A stretch of DNA of 64,000 nt from Alienimonas californiensis (GCF_007743815.1 NZ_CP036265.1:4967823-5031822), one strand, 5' to 3'. Shown: positions 36,598-45,897, numbered from the stretch's first letter. A program made the numbers and translations. The notes: generated by a model from the letters alone, not told the origin.

Positions 36598-38199
36598 TCA
36601 GAGGATCTCCGGCAGTTCGGTCATCAGCGGAAGGTCCTCTTCCTCGGAGGCGTTCTTCTGACTGGCGTGCTGCTTCTGGCTGGCGTGCTGGGCGTCCGTC
36701 GGACGGGTCAGGCCGGGAACCTGCACCTGCGGGCCCGACGGCACGATTTTGATTGCCGGCTGCGCCTGCGGAGCGCCCGCCGGCGCCGGCGGGCGCTGGG
36801 ACGGCTGACCCGGTCCCGGCTGGCCCGGCGGCCGTTGGCCCTGCGACGGCTGACCCTGCGGCGGCTGGCCCGGAGGCCGTTGGGCCTGGGGCGGCTGAAC
36901 TTGGTTCGGCTGCCCCTGGTTCGGCTGTCCCTGTGGCGGCGGATAGGCCCCGGGCGGGAACTGGCCCGGCGGCGGCCCTTGGGCGTAGGGTTGCGGAGCG
37001 TATTGCGGCTGCGGAGCGAACTGCGGCTGCGGGTAGTACCCGGGCGGCGGATAGCCCGGTGGGTAGCCTTGGGGCATACCGGGGGGCGGGGCCTGCGGCG
37101 GTTGCGGTTGCCGCTGCGCCGTGCGGGCGGCCGCCTTTTTCGCCTCGCCGCCGACGTCCGCGCGGCGAGCTTGCCGGGCCGCCGCCTTGGCCGGCGCCTT
37201 GATGCCCTTTTGCGTCCGGACGGCGTCGGCCCGGCTGTCGAGCAGACTGGCCCCCTGCAGCTCCTCCTCCTCCTTCCGACGCTTAATCTCGGCGAGCAGT
37301 TCCTGCGGGTCCTTTTTGAAGAGCGTCGTGCTGCGGAATTCTGCGAAGACCTCGGTCGGCGACTGATGCCGATCCTTGGGCTTTTTGGCGAGCATCTTCG
37401 CGAGCAGCCGATCGGCCTCCGGGGTGACGTTGTCGTTGAAGAAACTGGCCGGGGGCACCGCCTCCTTGAGGTGTTGCCGGAGCATGTGGCTCGGATCGTT
37501 TCCCGCAAACGGGGGACGGCCGGTCAGCAGTTCGAACAGCGTGATCCCCAGACTGTAGACGTCCGTGGCGGCGGTCTTCGGCTTTTTGAGGATCGTTTCC
37601 GGGGCGATATAGGTGCGGGTGCCCCGGATCACGGAACTGCCGCCGAACAGCGCCGCCAAGCCCCCCGCCGGTTTTTCGCACAGCGAGAAGTCGATCACCC
37701 GCACCTCGCCGGTCGGCGTGACCAACAGGTTGTCCGGTTTGAGGTCCAGGTGGAGCCAGCCCTTTTCGTGCATGTGGGACAGGCCCTGGCAGACCCCCTC
37801 CACGATCTTCTGCACGTTCGCCCGGAGTTCCGTGGGGTTGTTCTTCAGCCCCGCCTTCAAGTTCGGATACTTGAAGAGCTCCATCACCAGGTACACGTTC
37901 GTCTTCGATTTGAAGAACCCCCCGGTGTGAATCACGTTCGGGTGATTCATCGAGGAACCGACCTTCTGCTCGTGCTTGAGCGTCGCGACCTGATCCTTGT
38001 CCTTGATCAGCGAGGGCTGAAGCAGTTTGAGGGCGTGCGTTTGCCCGCTGGCCCGCTCCAGGGCCTCCCAGATGACCGTGGCCCCGCCGGAGGCGACCTT
38101 CTCCACGAGGTCGAATCCGTCCACGGCGCTGCGGCCGCTGCCCTCCATGGAGGAAGCGGCTTCAGCGTGAACGTCGGGGGGCGCGTCGGATTCGGCCAT
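36598..38199 (-). CDS. cytoplasmic Ser/Thr protein kinase with Pro/Gln-rich tail
   Basis: 533 residues. The kinase domain covers about 29-300: VEKVASGGATVIWEAL, LKLL with Lys58, HLDLKPDNLL (150-159), VIDFSLCE (DFG replaced by DFS, 170-172), TYIAPE and DVYSLGITLFELL. Catalytic Lys, Asp152 and Asp170 remain. Residues about 300-370 are basic and helical; about 370-500 is a Pro/Gln/Tyr-rich tail with repeated PPGQ/PQGQ units; the C-terminus (about 500-533) is acidic, with two QKHASQKN-like repeats. No membrane segment is present. The ATG at 38199 is preferred over a GTG at 38271. Substrates are unknown. Confidence 0.9.
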   Translation of the reverse strand: MAESDAPPDVHAEAASSMEGSGRSAVDGFDLVEKVASGGATVIWEALERASGQTHALKLLQPSLIKDKDQVATLKHEQKVGSSMNHPNVIHTGGFFKSKTNVYLVMELFKYPNLKAGLKNNPTELRANVQKIVEGVCQGLSHMHEKGWLHLDLKPDNLLVTPTGEVRVIDFSLCEKPAGGLAALFGGSSVIRGTRTYIAPETILKKPKTAATDVYSLGITLFELLTGRPPFAGNDPSHMLRQHLKEAVPPASFFNDNVTPEADRLLAKMLAKKPKDRHQSPTEVFAEFRSTTLFKKDPQELLAEIKRRKEEEELQGASLLDSRADAVRTQKGIKAPAKAAARQARRADVGGEAKKAAARTAQRQPQPPQAPPPGMPQGYPPGYPPPGYYPQPQFAPQPQYAPQPYAQGPPPGQFPPGAYPPPQGQPNQGQPNQVQPPQAQRPPGQPPQGQPSQGQRPPGQPGPGQPSQRPPAPAGAPQAQPAIKIVPSGPQVQVPGLTRPTDAQHASQKQHASQKNASEEEDLPLMTELPEIL

Positions 38200-38356
38200 C
38201 GCCTCACCGCCTTCGTCGATTGCACAAACGACCGATCCGGCGGCGCGCCGGATCGGGAAACCATTTTCCACTATAGCCCCGCCTCGGGGCCGGAGGCGCG
38301 ATTCGTCGGAGGCGAAGCCCGGGTTCGAGCCGGTTCGGCCCTCCGTCGCGGCCTGC

Positions 38357-40063
38357 TCAGAAGCCGTCGGCCCCCCCGCCCTTGCGCGGATCGGCGGCGG
38401 CGGAGAGCGTGCCGTCGGCGTTCCGCACCGCCATCTGGGCCGCCCCGAGCGCCGCCCGCTCCCGAACCTCGTGACCGAGCGGCTCCAGTTCCCGCCGCAC
38501 CTGTTCGTAGGCTTCCGGCTCCACCTCCAGCCAGTTCGGCGCCCATTGGTGGTGCATCCGCGGGGCGGTGATCGCCGCGGCGGGGCTCATCCCGCCCCGC
38601 ACCCGGTTCAGCACGGTCTGCAGGGTGGCGGTGATGATCCGCGGCCCGCCGCTGGCCCCCGCGGCCAGCACGGCCTGACCGTCGCGGACGCCGATGGTCG
38701 GCGACATGCTGGAGAGCGGCACCCGCCCCGGCCCGACGGCGTTCGCCTCGCTCTGGATTAGTCCGAAAGCGTTCGGCCTGCCGGGGATCGCGGCGAAATC
38801 GTCCATCTCGTTGTTCAACACCACGCCGTCGGCGGTCGCCACCAGACTGCCGAAGATCAGGTTGATGGTCTCCGTGCAGGCGACGGCGTTGCCGGCGGCG
38901 TCGATGACGGACAGGTGGCTCGTCCCCGCGTCCGGCGTCGGGGCGATGCGGCCGTAATGCGCGGGGGGAAAGGTGCGGGTCGGGTCGATCTTCGCCGCCA
39001 ACGCCGCCGCGTACTCCGGCGACGCCAGCCGCGCCGTCGGCAGCGGCGTCCCCTGCCGGACGGCGTGGTACGGGTCGCCGAGGAACGCCGCCCGGTCCGC
39101 GAAACTGTGCTTCAGCGCCTCGACCAGCCGGTGCCGGCCCGCGGCGGAGTCCGGTTCGACCCGCCCGGCGATCCGCTCCCGGGCCGTGAGCAGATTGAGC
39201 GTCTCCAGCATCGCGATCCCGCCCGAGGAGGGCGGCGGCATCACGTGCAGCGTGACGCCGTCGAGCGTCCCCGCCAGCGGTTCCACCAATCGCGGTTTGT
39301 AGGCGGCGAGATCCGCTTCGGTCAGCCCTCCGCCGGCCGCCTGCACGGCGGCGACCAGCGACGCGGCTCCCTGCCCCGCGTAAAACGCTGACGGCCCCTC
39401 CGCGGCGATCCGTTCCAGCAGGGCGAGCTGCGGCGAAGGAACCGGCTCCCCCGTCCCCGGCAGGACGCCGGCGAACAGGTAGTCGGTCCAGAACGCGGCG
39501 AACCGCGTCTTCAGGGCCGGGTTCGCCTCAAACCCCTTGATGAAATCGGCCCGCTGGGCGCGGTCGTGCTCGTCCAGCGGCACCCCCTCCCGGGCGAGGC
39601 GGACGGCCGGGGCGCAGACGTCCGCCCACGCCAGTTCGCCCCACTCCGATTGGGCGAAGTGCAACCCGGCGACGGTGCCCGGCACGGCGACGGCCTTCCC
39701 CCCGCGGCGGCTGCCCTCGGGGTCGTCCAGGAACATGTCGCGGGTCGCCGCGGCGGGAGCGACCTCCCGGTAGTCCAGCGCCCGGCACACGCCGCCCTCG
39801 TCCGGGCCGCCGTCGGCGTCGTAGAAGAGGAGAAACCCGCCCCCGCCCAGCCCGCAGGAGTACGGCCGCACCACCGACAGCGCCAGACTCGTCGCCGCCG
39901 CGGCGTCCACCGCGTTTCCGCCGGCCCGCAGGGCTTCCGCCCCCGCCGCCGCGGCGGCGGGGTGATCCGCGGCGACCGCGGCCCGGGCGAAGGTCCCGCT
40001 CCCCGCGGGCACTGCGGGTTCGGACTGGGCGAGCGCGGCGATCAGCAGCAGGGAGACGCACAT
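38357..40063 (-). CDS. ggt: gamma-glutamyltransferase
   Basis: A 568-residue Ntn-hydrolase that cleaves or transfers the gamma-glutamyl group of glutathione-like compounds. Motifs: AADHPAAAAAGAEALRAGGNAVDAAAA at the N-terminus; PPPSSGGIAMLETLN; the autocleavage site GTSHLSVIDAAGNAV with Thr of TSH as the expected nucleophile; PLSSMSPTI; and GASGGPRIITATLQT near the C-terminus. A short hydrophobic signal (MCVSLLLIAALAQSEP) suggests export to the periplasm. The start codon at 40063-40061 overlaps, on the opposite strand, a possible ATG of mtaB (the CATG at 40061-40064). Confidence 0.95.
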   Translation of the reverse strand: MCVSLLLIAALAQSEPAVPAGSGTFARAAVAADHPAAAAAGAEALRAGGNAVDAAAATSLALSVVRPYSCGLGGGGFLLFYDADGGPDEGGVCRALDYREVAPAAATRDMFLDDPEGSRRGGKAVAVPGTVAGLHFAQSEWGELAWADVCAPAVRLAREGVPLDEHDRAQRADFIKGFEANPALKTRFAAFWTDYLFAGVLPGTGEPVPSPQLALLERIAAEGPSAFYAGQGAASLVAAVQAAGGGLTEADLAAYKPRLVEPLAGTLDGVTLHVMPPPSSGGIAMLETLNLLTARERIAGRVEPDSAAGRHRLVEALKHSFADRAAFLGDPYHAVRQGTPLPTARLASPEYAAALAAKIDPTRTFPPAHYGRIAPTPDAGTSHLSVIDAAGNAVACTETINLIFGSLVATADGVVLNNEMDDFAAIPGRPNAFGLIQSEANAVGPGRVPLSSMSPTIGVRDGQAVLAAGASGGPRIITATLQTVLNRVRGGMSPAAAITAPRMHHQWAPNWLEVEPEAYEQVRRELEPLGHEVRERAALGAAQMAVRNADGTLSAAADPRKGGGADGF

Positions 40064-40181
40064 GACGGTTTCGGACCGATCCGGGGGCGGTACTATCAAC
40101 CCCCGCATCATCCCCTTCCCGACCCGCCCCCCCAAGCCGCGGCGCCATCTCTGGCAAACCCCGCGCCCCGATTCGGCCCCC

Positions 40182-41534
40182 GTGCAGCTTCCCGTCCTCA
40201 CCGCCGCCCCGTCCCCTGCCCCCGCAGCGAGCGCCGCCGCGACGGACGGCGCCGCCCCGACCTGCCGGTTGGTGACGCTCGGCTGCAAGGTGAATCAGTA
40301 CGAAACGCAACTGGTCCGCGAGACTCTGCTGGCCAATGGCTACCGGGAAGCCGGCGACGGCGAGGGCGCCGACCTGTGCGTCGTCAACACCTGTACCGTG
40401 ACCGCGGCGGGCGATAAGAAGGGCCGTCAGCTGGTGCGGCGACTGGCCAAGGACAACCCCAACACCCGCACTGTGGTGATGGGCTGCTACGCCACCCGCG
40501 ATCCGCAGGCCGTCGCCAAATTGCCGAACGTCGCGGAGGTCGTCCCCGACAAGCGCGAGCTACCGGACGTCTTCGACCGCCTCGGCCTGCTGAACCGGCC
40601 GGACGGGATCAGCGCCTTCGACGGCCGGCACCGGGCGTTCGTCAAGGTGCAGGACGGCTGCATCCTGAAGTGCACCTACTGCATCATCCCGCAGGTGCGG
40701 CCTGGGCTGCGGACCCGCCCGGCGGCGTCGATCGTGGAGGAAGTGAAGCGACTGGTGGCGAACGGCTACCGCGAGGTCGTGCTGTCCGGCATTCACATCG
40801 GCCACTACGGGGTCGAATCGACCCGCGGCCGCAGCGGGAAGGCTCCCTATCGCCTCTGGCACCTGTTCCGGGAGCTGGATCGGATCCCGGGCGACTGGCG
40901 GATGCGGCTCTCCAGCGTGGAGGCCGCGGAGATCCACGACGATTTCCTCAAAGCCGCCGCGGACTGCGAACGCCTCTGCCCGCAGTTCCATCCCTCGATG
41001 CAATCCGGCAGCGACACGGTCCTCAAGCGGATGCGGCGCCGCTACCGCATCGGCCGGTTCCTCGAAAAACTGGACCGTATGCGGGATGTGCTGGGCGAGG
41101 TCGCCTTCACCACGGACGTGATCGTCGGCTTCCCCGGCGAGACGGAGGCGGAGTTTGAAGAAACCCTCGCCGCCTGCGAGCGGGCCGGCTACGTAAAGGT
41201 GCACGTCTTCCCCTTCTCCGCCCGCCGCGGCACCCCCGCCGCGACGATGCCGGACCAGGTGCCGGGGGACGTGAAGAAGGAACGGGTCGCCCGCCTCGGC
41301 GAGTTCGAGCGCGGCCTGGCCCGTGAGGTCTACCGCTCCCGCGTGGGCCGGCCGACGGAGGTTTTGGTCGAACGCCCCGTCCCCGACCGTCCCGGCTGGG
41401 TCCGCGGCACGGACCGTTTCTTCTGCCCCGTCGACCTGCCCGGCGACTTCGCCGCGGACGAGAGCCGGTTGGTGCATGGGATGGTCGAGGCCGAGAGCGA
41501 ATCCGGCCTGACCGCCCGACGGGTCGACCGATGA
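40182..41534 (+). CDS. mtaB: tRNA t6A37 methylthiotransferase MtaB
   Basis: About 450 residues. A radical-SAM enzyme that converts t6A37 to ms2t6A37 in ANN-decoding tRNAs. The N-terminal MTTase domain has Cys in LGCKVNQYE, VVNTCTVT and VMGCYATRDP (second Fe-S cluster), the radical-SAM motif is CILKCTYCIIPQ, then GIHIGHYG, TDVIVGFPGETE and a C-terminal TRAM-like part. I chose GTG 40182, 26 codons before LVTLGCKV; an ATG at 40062 would add 40 Pro/Arg-rich residues and overlap the ggt start codon. A TACTAT at 40090 is a possible -10 box. tmk follows with an ATGA overlap. Confidence 0.93.
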   Translation: MQLPVLTAAPSPAPAASAAATDGAAPTCRLVTLGCKVNQYETQLVRETLLANGYREAGDGEGADLCVVNTCTVTAAGDKKGRQLVRRLAKDNPNTRTVVMGCYATRDPQAVAKLPNVAEVVPDKRELPDVFDRLGLLNRPDGISAFDGRHRAFVKVQDGCILKCTYCIIPQVRPGLRTRPAASIVEEVKRLVANGYREVVLSGIHIGHYGVESTRGRSGKAPYRLWHLFRELDRIPGDWRMRLSSVEAAEIHDDFLKAAADCERLCPQFHPSMQSGSDTVLKRMRRRYRIGRFLEKLDRMRDVLGEVAFTTDVIVGFPGETEAEFEETLAACERAGYVKVHVFPFSARRGTPAATMPDQVPGDVKKERVARLGEFERGLAREVYRSRVGRPTEVLVERPVPDRPGWVRGTDRFFCPVDLPGDFAADESRLVHGMVEAESESGLTARRVDR

Positions 41535-42217
41535 CCGCCCGCCTGATCGCTGTTGAGGGCGTCGACGGGTCCGGCAAGGGCACGCAGTCCCGGTTGCTGG
41601 TCGACGCCCTGATCGCCGCCGGCCGTAGCGCCTCCCTGCTGAGCTTTCCCCGCTACAGCGAAACGTTCTTCGGGGCCCGCATCGGCGACTTTCTGAACGG
41701 TCGGTTCGGCTCGCTGGAGGCGGTGGACCCGTTCCTCGCCTCGCTGCTGTTCGCCGGGGATCGGTTGGAGTCGCTGCCGGTCCTCGCAGCGGCCCTCGCG
41801 GAACACGAGTTCGTCGTGCTGGACCGCTACGTCGCCAGTAACGTCGCCCATCAGGGGGCAAAGCGGGAGGGGGCGGAGCGGACGGAGTTGATCCGCCGGA
41901 TCGAGCACGTGGAGTTCGCCCTGAACGCCCTGCCCCGCCCCGACGCGACCGTCTGGCTGGACCTGCCCGTTCCGCTGGCGACCCAGTTGATCGCCGCGAA
42001 GGCCCGGCGGGACTACACGGACAAAGCGGCCGACCTGCAGGAGGCGGACTCCGCCTACCTGTCCCGCGTCGCCGCCGTGTACGCGGAACTGGCGACGGGC
42101 GACGGCTGGGTGCGGGTCCCCTGCTCCGCCGCGGGCGCGGTGCGTCCGATGGCGGCGATCGCCGCCGACGTATTGTCAGCCGCGACCGGGGAATGCGGGT
42201 TCCCCGATCGCGGCTAA
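41531..42217 (+). CDS. tmk: thymidylate kinase
   Basis: 228 residues. It phosphorylates dTMP to dTDP. The P-loop EGVDGSGKGTQ is at residues 9-19, the DRY motif appears as LDRYVASNVAHQGAK, and the lid region is around LIAAKARRDYTDKAADLQEAD. Length is slightly above the usual 205-215 because of a short C-terminal extension. The start codon overlaps the mtaB stop as ATGA, so the two genes are coupled. It is convergent with scpB, 13 bases apart. Confidence 0.95.
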   Translation: MTARLIAVEGVDGSGKGTQSRLLVDALIAAGRSASLLSFPRYSETFFGARIGDFLNGRFGSLEAVDPFLASLLFAGDRLESLPVLAAALAEHEFVVLDRYVASNVAHQGAKREGAERTELIRRIEHVEFALNALPRPDATVWLDLPVPLATQLIAAKARRDYTDKAADLQEADSAYLSRVAAVYAELATGDGWVRVPCSAAGAVRPMAAIAADVLSAATGECGFPDRG

Positions 42218-42230
42218 CGCCGCCCCCGAC

Positions 42231-42875
42231 CTATGCGGGCCGCGGCAAACCTTCGACGTCCGGGAGCTCGGCCAAACTTTTCAGGCCGAACGTCTCGAGA
42301 AACTTGGGCGTCGTTTCGTACAGGAACGGCCGGCCGAGGGTCTGCTCCTCGCCGGCGGTGCGAATCAGTTTCTTGTCGATCAGCAGTTGTTTGAGCAGGT
42401 CGGCGCTCTGCACGCCGCGGACGGCGTCGACGTCGGCCCGGGTGCAGGGCTGGCGGTAGGCGACGACGGTGAGCGTCTCCAACAGCGGGGCCGACAGCGA
42501 ATGCACCGTCGGCCGGGCGTGCAGCCGATCCAGCCACGGGGCGAGATGCCGCCGGGTAAGCAACCGCCAGCCACGGGCGACGCGTTCGACGCGGAACGCG
42601 GTGCCGGCGGCGTCGTTGCGGGCGTTGAGGGCCTCCAGCAAGGTCGCTGCCTCTTTCGAATCGATCAGCGAGGCGGCCTCCGCCAGCCGCCGGGTCGACA
42701 ACGGCCGGTCCGCCGCCATCAGAGCCGCTTCCAGCCGGGCGAGTTTCGCCGTCGCCACGTTCTCCCGCCGCCGCGGGGCCGCAAACCGTGCGACGCGTAC
42801 CCGCTCCGAAGCCGTCGACCGCCACCCCGGAGCGAATCGGTCAGGGGCGGAGAACGCCGAGCGGCCGCGATTCAA
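42231..42875 (-). CDS. scpB: SMC-Scp complex subunit ScpB
   Basis: 214 residues. ScpB is the winged-helix kleisin-binding subunit of the bacterial condensin with SMC and ScpA. Evidence: LARLEAALMAADRPLSTRRLAEAA (first winged helix), RHLAPWLDRL, LSAPLLETLTVVAYRQPCTRADVDAVRGV (the most conserved ScpB block), LLKQLLIDKKLIRTAG and PFLYETTPKFLETFGLKSL. No scpA is in the window. The frame starts at TTG 42875, whose last bases overlap the preceding stop (TTGA); later starts such as GTG near residue 26 are possible. Confidence 0.92.
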   Translation of the reverse strand: MNRGRSAFSAPDRFAPGWRSTASERVRVARFAAPRRRENVATAKLARLEAALMAADRPLSTRRLAEAASLIDSKEAATLLEALNARNDAAGTAFRVERVARGWRLLTRRHLAPWLDRLHARPTVHSLSAPLLETLTVVAYRQPCTRADVDAVRGVQSADLLKQLLIDKKLIRTAGEEQTLGRPFLYETTPKFLETFGLKSLAELPDVEGLPRPA

Positions 42876-43579
42876 CGGGCCGGTTCGGCGAGGGCCAGAT
42901 CGCCGGTCTCCGCCCCGCCGGCGGTCGCCACGCGGAAGCGGCGCACCTGGGCGAGTACGTCGCCGGCCGCTTCGGCGAGCGTGTCGGCCTCGGCCTCGAA
43001 CCGCCGGTCCACCTTCGGCCCGCCCGGCCCGGCGGCACTCGCCAGCGTGCAGCCGAAGTAGAACTGATCGCCGGAGGCTTCCTGATCGAGTCGCTCCGCC
43101 CCCAGCTCTTCCAGTTGAGCGATGATCAAACGCACGCTGGCGGCCGAGACCTCGTCGGCCTCCGCGGTGCGGGCGGCGGTCGGCCGCGTCGGGTCGGCGG
43201 GCACCAGGCTGGCGATCGGGGACTCGGCCGCGACGTCGCCCGAGGAACCGCTCGCGGTGGAAACGGCCCCGGGAAACAGCGGATCGTCGCCGAAGGTCTG
43301 CGTCGGTTCGCCGCCCGCCCAGCGGACGCCCTCGGCGGCGGGGGGGAGTTCGTCCGCGGCTTCGCCGAGGCGGCCGTCGACGCCGCCGGCGAAGGCGTCG
43401 TCAAAGCCTTCCTCCGCAAACAGGTCCGCTGCGTCCTCGTCTCCGGCTTCGCCCAAGGTCAGCCCGGGGCGACCGGAGGCCGCGTCCATCCCCGGCAGAC
43501 CGATCGCGGCGAGGGTGGGGACCACCAGCAGCGGGGCGGTCAGCAGAAGCGTCGAAAATGGACCGTGGGCGTCACGCAT
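42872..43579 (-). CDS. hypothetical exported protein, 235 aa
   Basis: Function not recognised. From ATG 43579 the N-terminus MRDAHGPFSTLLLTAPLLVVPTLAAIGLPG is a signal peptide or membrane anchor (about residues 9-27). The next ~130 residues are acidic and Ala/Gly-rich. The C-terminal ~80 residues look folded: ASVRLIIAQLEELGAERL, GDQFYFGCTLASAAG, ADTLAEAAGDVLAQVRRFRVA. The stop overlaps the presumed scpB start (TTGA), so it would be co-translated with a chromosome-segregation subunit. The open frame continues 71 codons further upstream but that part looks non-coding. Confidence 0.6.
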   Translation of the reverse strand: MRDAHGPFSTLLLTAPLLVVPTLAAIGLPGMDAASGRPGLTLGEAGDEDAADLFAEEGFDDAFAGGVDGRLGEAADELPPAAEGVRWAGGEPTQTFGDDPLFPGAVSTASGSSGDVAAESPIASLVPADPTRPTAARTAEADEVSAASVRLIIAQLEELGAERLDQEASGDQFYFGCTLASAAGPGGPKVDRRFEAEADTLAEAAGDVLAQVRRFRVATAGGAETGDLALAEPAR

Positions 43580-44020
43580 CGCGGCCGCCTCCTGACGGAC
43601 ATTGGGATGCACGGAGTGCCGGCGAAACCACCGGCGGGAACGCGGGTCGGACACGAGGCGAACCGCCGGCGGCGGTCGATCGAGGAACCCGGGGAGAGGC
43701 GACCGCGAGGCGGCCGGGTCTCCGGCGGGGGAGGATGCAACCGGCGTACCGCTGGAGGCGAGAATCCGGGGGGATTCCTCTAGCCATGGCACGAGGGTTG
43801 CGTCGAGAGTCGGGGCGCGGCGAACGGCGCCCGGACGTCGGGCGAGGAGGATCGCTCCGGAGCCGGAAAGTTCAAGGCCCCTGCGTCAGATTCCTCCCCC
43901 CAGTTGTAAGACTGACATCCGCCGCGACCCAGTCGCCGCCCGCGATTCCCCCCGGCGAATTGCCGGGGGAGCGGGCGGCCCGGACAATCCTTCGGCCCTC
44001 CACGCCCCGATTCCACCGCC
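43580..44020. other. intergenic region between divergent exported-protein genes
   Basis: About 440 bases. Open frames in both directions exist but have no good start or domain. A short palindrome (gaatcc-ggggg-ggattc) lies near 43767. It should hold promoters for the hypothetical gene and for the DUF1571 gene; none is certain. Confidence 0.45.
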
Positions 44021-44911
44021 ATGAGTCGCCCGGTCGTCTCTCGCCCGCCCCGCCCCGTCGGATCGTCCCGGTCCCTCCGGTCGTCCGCCCCCCCGCCCGC
44101 GGCGTCCCCGCTGGTGCGGTGGGCCGCGCCGATTCTGCTCGCGGCGCCGGTCGGGCTGGCCGTGTTGATCGGCGGGAGCCTGCCGGACGTCGCCCGCGGC
44201 CAGGACGCAGGTCAGCAAGGCGCGGCGGCGAAGGCGCACCCGCTGGAGAAGGCCCTCCAGTACGCCAAGGTGAGCCTGAAGGCGGCGGAGTCCCTGCCCT
44301 CCTACACCGCGACGCTGAAGCGCCGCGAGATCGTGGACGGCAAGCCGGTCGAGAACGAGGCCCGCATGAAGTTCCGGGCGGAGCCGTTCAGCGTCTACCT
44401 GCAGTTCACCAACCCGGAGAACGCCGGCCGGCAGGTGCTCTACGTCGAGGGGGCCAACGACGGCAAGATGCTGGTCCGGGAGGCCGCGGGGATCTCCAGC
44501 CTCGCCGGGACCGTCAGCCTCGCGCCGGACAGCGCCCTGGTCTCGGCGAACAGCCGTCACCCCATCACCCGGGCCGGTCTGGCGAACCTCACCCGCAAGA
44601 TTGTGCAGCAGTGGACGACGGAGTCCCGCTACGGCGAGTGCGACGTCAAATACTACGCCGACGCCCAACTGGACGGACGTCCGGTCGTGGTGATCGAGTC
44701 CAGTCACCCGATCCCCCGGCACGAGTTCCGCTTCGCCCGCACCCGCTTGTGGATGGATAAGGAAACGAAGCTGCCCGTTCGCCTGCAGCAGTACGAGTTC
44801 CGCCGCGGCGGCGGCGAACCGGTCCTCGCCGAGGATTACACCTACACAGACATCAAAGGCGACGTCCGCCTCACCGACCGCGACTTCCACCCGGCGAGCT
44901 ACAAGCTGTGA
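44021..44911 (+). CDS. DUF1571 family exported protein (LolA-like fold)
   Basis: 296 residues. A Ser/Pro/Arg-rich N-terminus precedes a hydrophobic segment (WAAPILLAAPVGLAVLIGGSL, about 34-54), then a beta-rich domain: ALQYAKVSLKAAESLPSYTATLKRREIVDGK, MKFRAEPFSVYLQF, QVLYVEGANDGKMLVREA, ITRAGLANLTRKI and RTRLWMDKETKLPVRLQQYEF. This order matches DUF1571, a family common in planctomycetes with lipoprotein-carrier (LolA/LppX)-like topology. It probably works in the periplasm, perhaps binding lipid; that is inferred from fold. panC follows with a GTGA overlap. Confidence 0.85.
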   Translation: MSRPVVSRPPRPVGSSRSLRSSAPPPAASPLVRWAAPILLAAPVGLAVLIGGSLPDVARGQDAGQQGAAAKAHPLEKALQYAKVSLKAAESLPSYTATLKRREIVDGKPVENEARMKFRAEPFSVYLQFTNPENAGRQVLYVEGANDGKMLVREAAGISSLAGTVSLAPDSALVSANSRHPITRAGLANLTRKIVQQWTTESRYGECDVKYYADAQLDGRPVVVIESSHPIPRHEFRFARTRLWMDKETKLPVRLQQYEFRRGGGEPVLAEDYTYTDIKGDVRLTDRDFHPASYKL

Positions 44912-45849
44912 GCGCCACGGCCTCCTCTGACGACGAACTGGACGGCCCGGCGGGGCTCACCCTCGCCCGCGGTCTGGAAGAACTGACGTTCGCCCCCGGC
45001 GTGGGGGACGTCCTGCAGGGCCGTCTCCCGCCGGTGGCGTTCGTGCCGACGATGGGCGCCCTGCATGCGGGCCACGCGACCCTGATCGAGCGGGCGGCCG
45101 CAGCGATGCGAAGGGTGAAGGGCGGAACGGTCGTCGTGTCGATCTTCGTGAACCCCACGCAGTTCGGGCCCGGCGAAGATCTCGAGCGGTATCCCCGCAC
45201 GCTGGAGGCGGACCTGAAGCTTTGCCGGGAGGCCGGCGCCGACGTCGTGTTCGCCCCGAGCGTCCGCGACATGTACCCCGACGAGCACCTGCACCCCGGC
45301 GGGATCGCCACGACCGTGCGCGTCGGCGGACCGCTGACGAACACGCTGGAAGGTGCCCACCGGCCCAATCACTTCGACGGCGTGGCGACCGTGGTGCTCA
45401 AGCTGCTGAACATGGTCCGCCCGGCCTTCGCCTTCTTTGGGGAGAAGGATTGGCAGCAGTTGGCCGTCGTCCGCACGATGGCGAACGACCTGAACCTGCC
45501 GTACCTGATCGAATCCGTGCCGACGGTGCGGGACGCCGACGGCCTCGCGCTGTCCAGCCGGAACCGGTACCTCTCGCCGGAACAGCGGAAGACCGCCGCG
45601 GAACTGCCCGCCGCCCTGTTCGCCGCCCGGGACGCGATCGAAGCGGGCGCGGTTCCCGCAGACGTGGAACGCACGCTGGCCGACCGGCTGACGGCCGCCG
45701 GCTTCGCGGTCGATTACGCCGCCGTTCGCTGTCCCACGACGCTCCGCCTGCCGCCGGAGTGGCCGCCATTCTCTGTGCGAATCCTCGTCGCCGCCAAGCT
45801 GGGCGGCACGCGGCTGATTGATAACGTGGCCGCGACGCAACGCGTCTGA
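44908..45849 (+). CDS. panC: pantoate-beta-alanine ligase
   Basis: 313 residues. It condenses pantoate and beta-alanine with ATP to make pantothenate, the coenzyme A precursor. Motifs: VAFVPTMGALHAGHATLIERA (HIGH-like), VVSIFVNPTQFGPGEDLERYPRTLE, GAHRPNHFDGVATVVLKLLN, FFGEKDWQQLAVVR (KMSKS-like region around LALSSRNRYLS). About 27 residues precede the family's usual start. The GTG at 44908 overlaps the DUF1571 stop, an unusual partner for panC; no panB or panD is nearby. lgt follows after 48 bases. Confidence 0.97.
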   Translation: MSATASSDDELDGPAGLTLARGLEELTFAPGVGDVLQGRLPPVAFVPTMGALHAGHATLIERAAAAMRRVKGGTVVVSIFVNPTQFGPGEDLERYPRTLEADLKLCREAGADVVFAPSVRDMYPDEHLHPGGIATTVRVGGPLTNTLEGAHRPNHFDGVATVVLKLLNMVRPAFAFFGEKDWQQLAVVRTMANDLNLPYLIESVPTVRDADGLALSSRNRYLSPEQRKTAAELPAALFAARDAIEAGAVPADVERTLADRLTAAGFAVDYAAVRCPTTLRLPPEWPPFSVRILVAAKLGGTRLIDNVAATQRV

Positions 45850-45897
45850 GGCCCCCTGCCCTCTTCGTTCTTCACGTCATCCCACGGACGGGCCGCG

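Noticed and set aside
40062-40181. 40-residue N-terminal extension of MtaB
   Set aside because: Pro/Arg-rich, not part of the MTTase domain, and would share its start codon with ggt on the other strand.
43580-43792. 71-residue N-terminal extension of the exported protein next to scpB
   Set aside because: Low complexity with no signal; a signal peptide starts at the ATG 43579.
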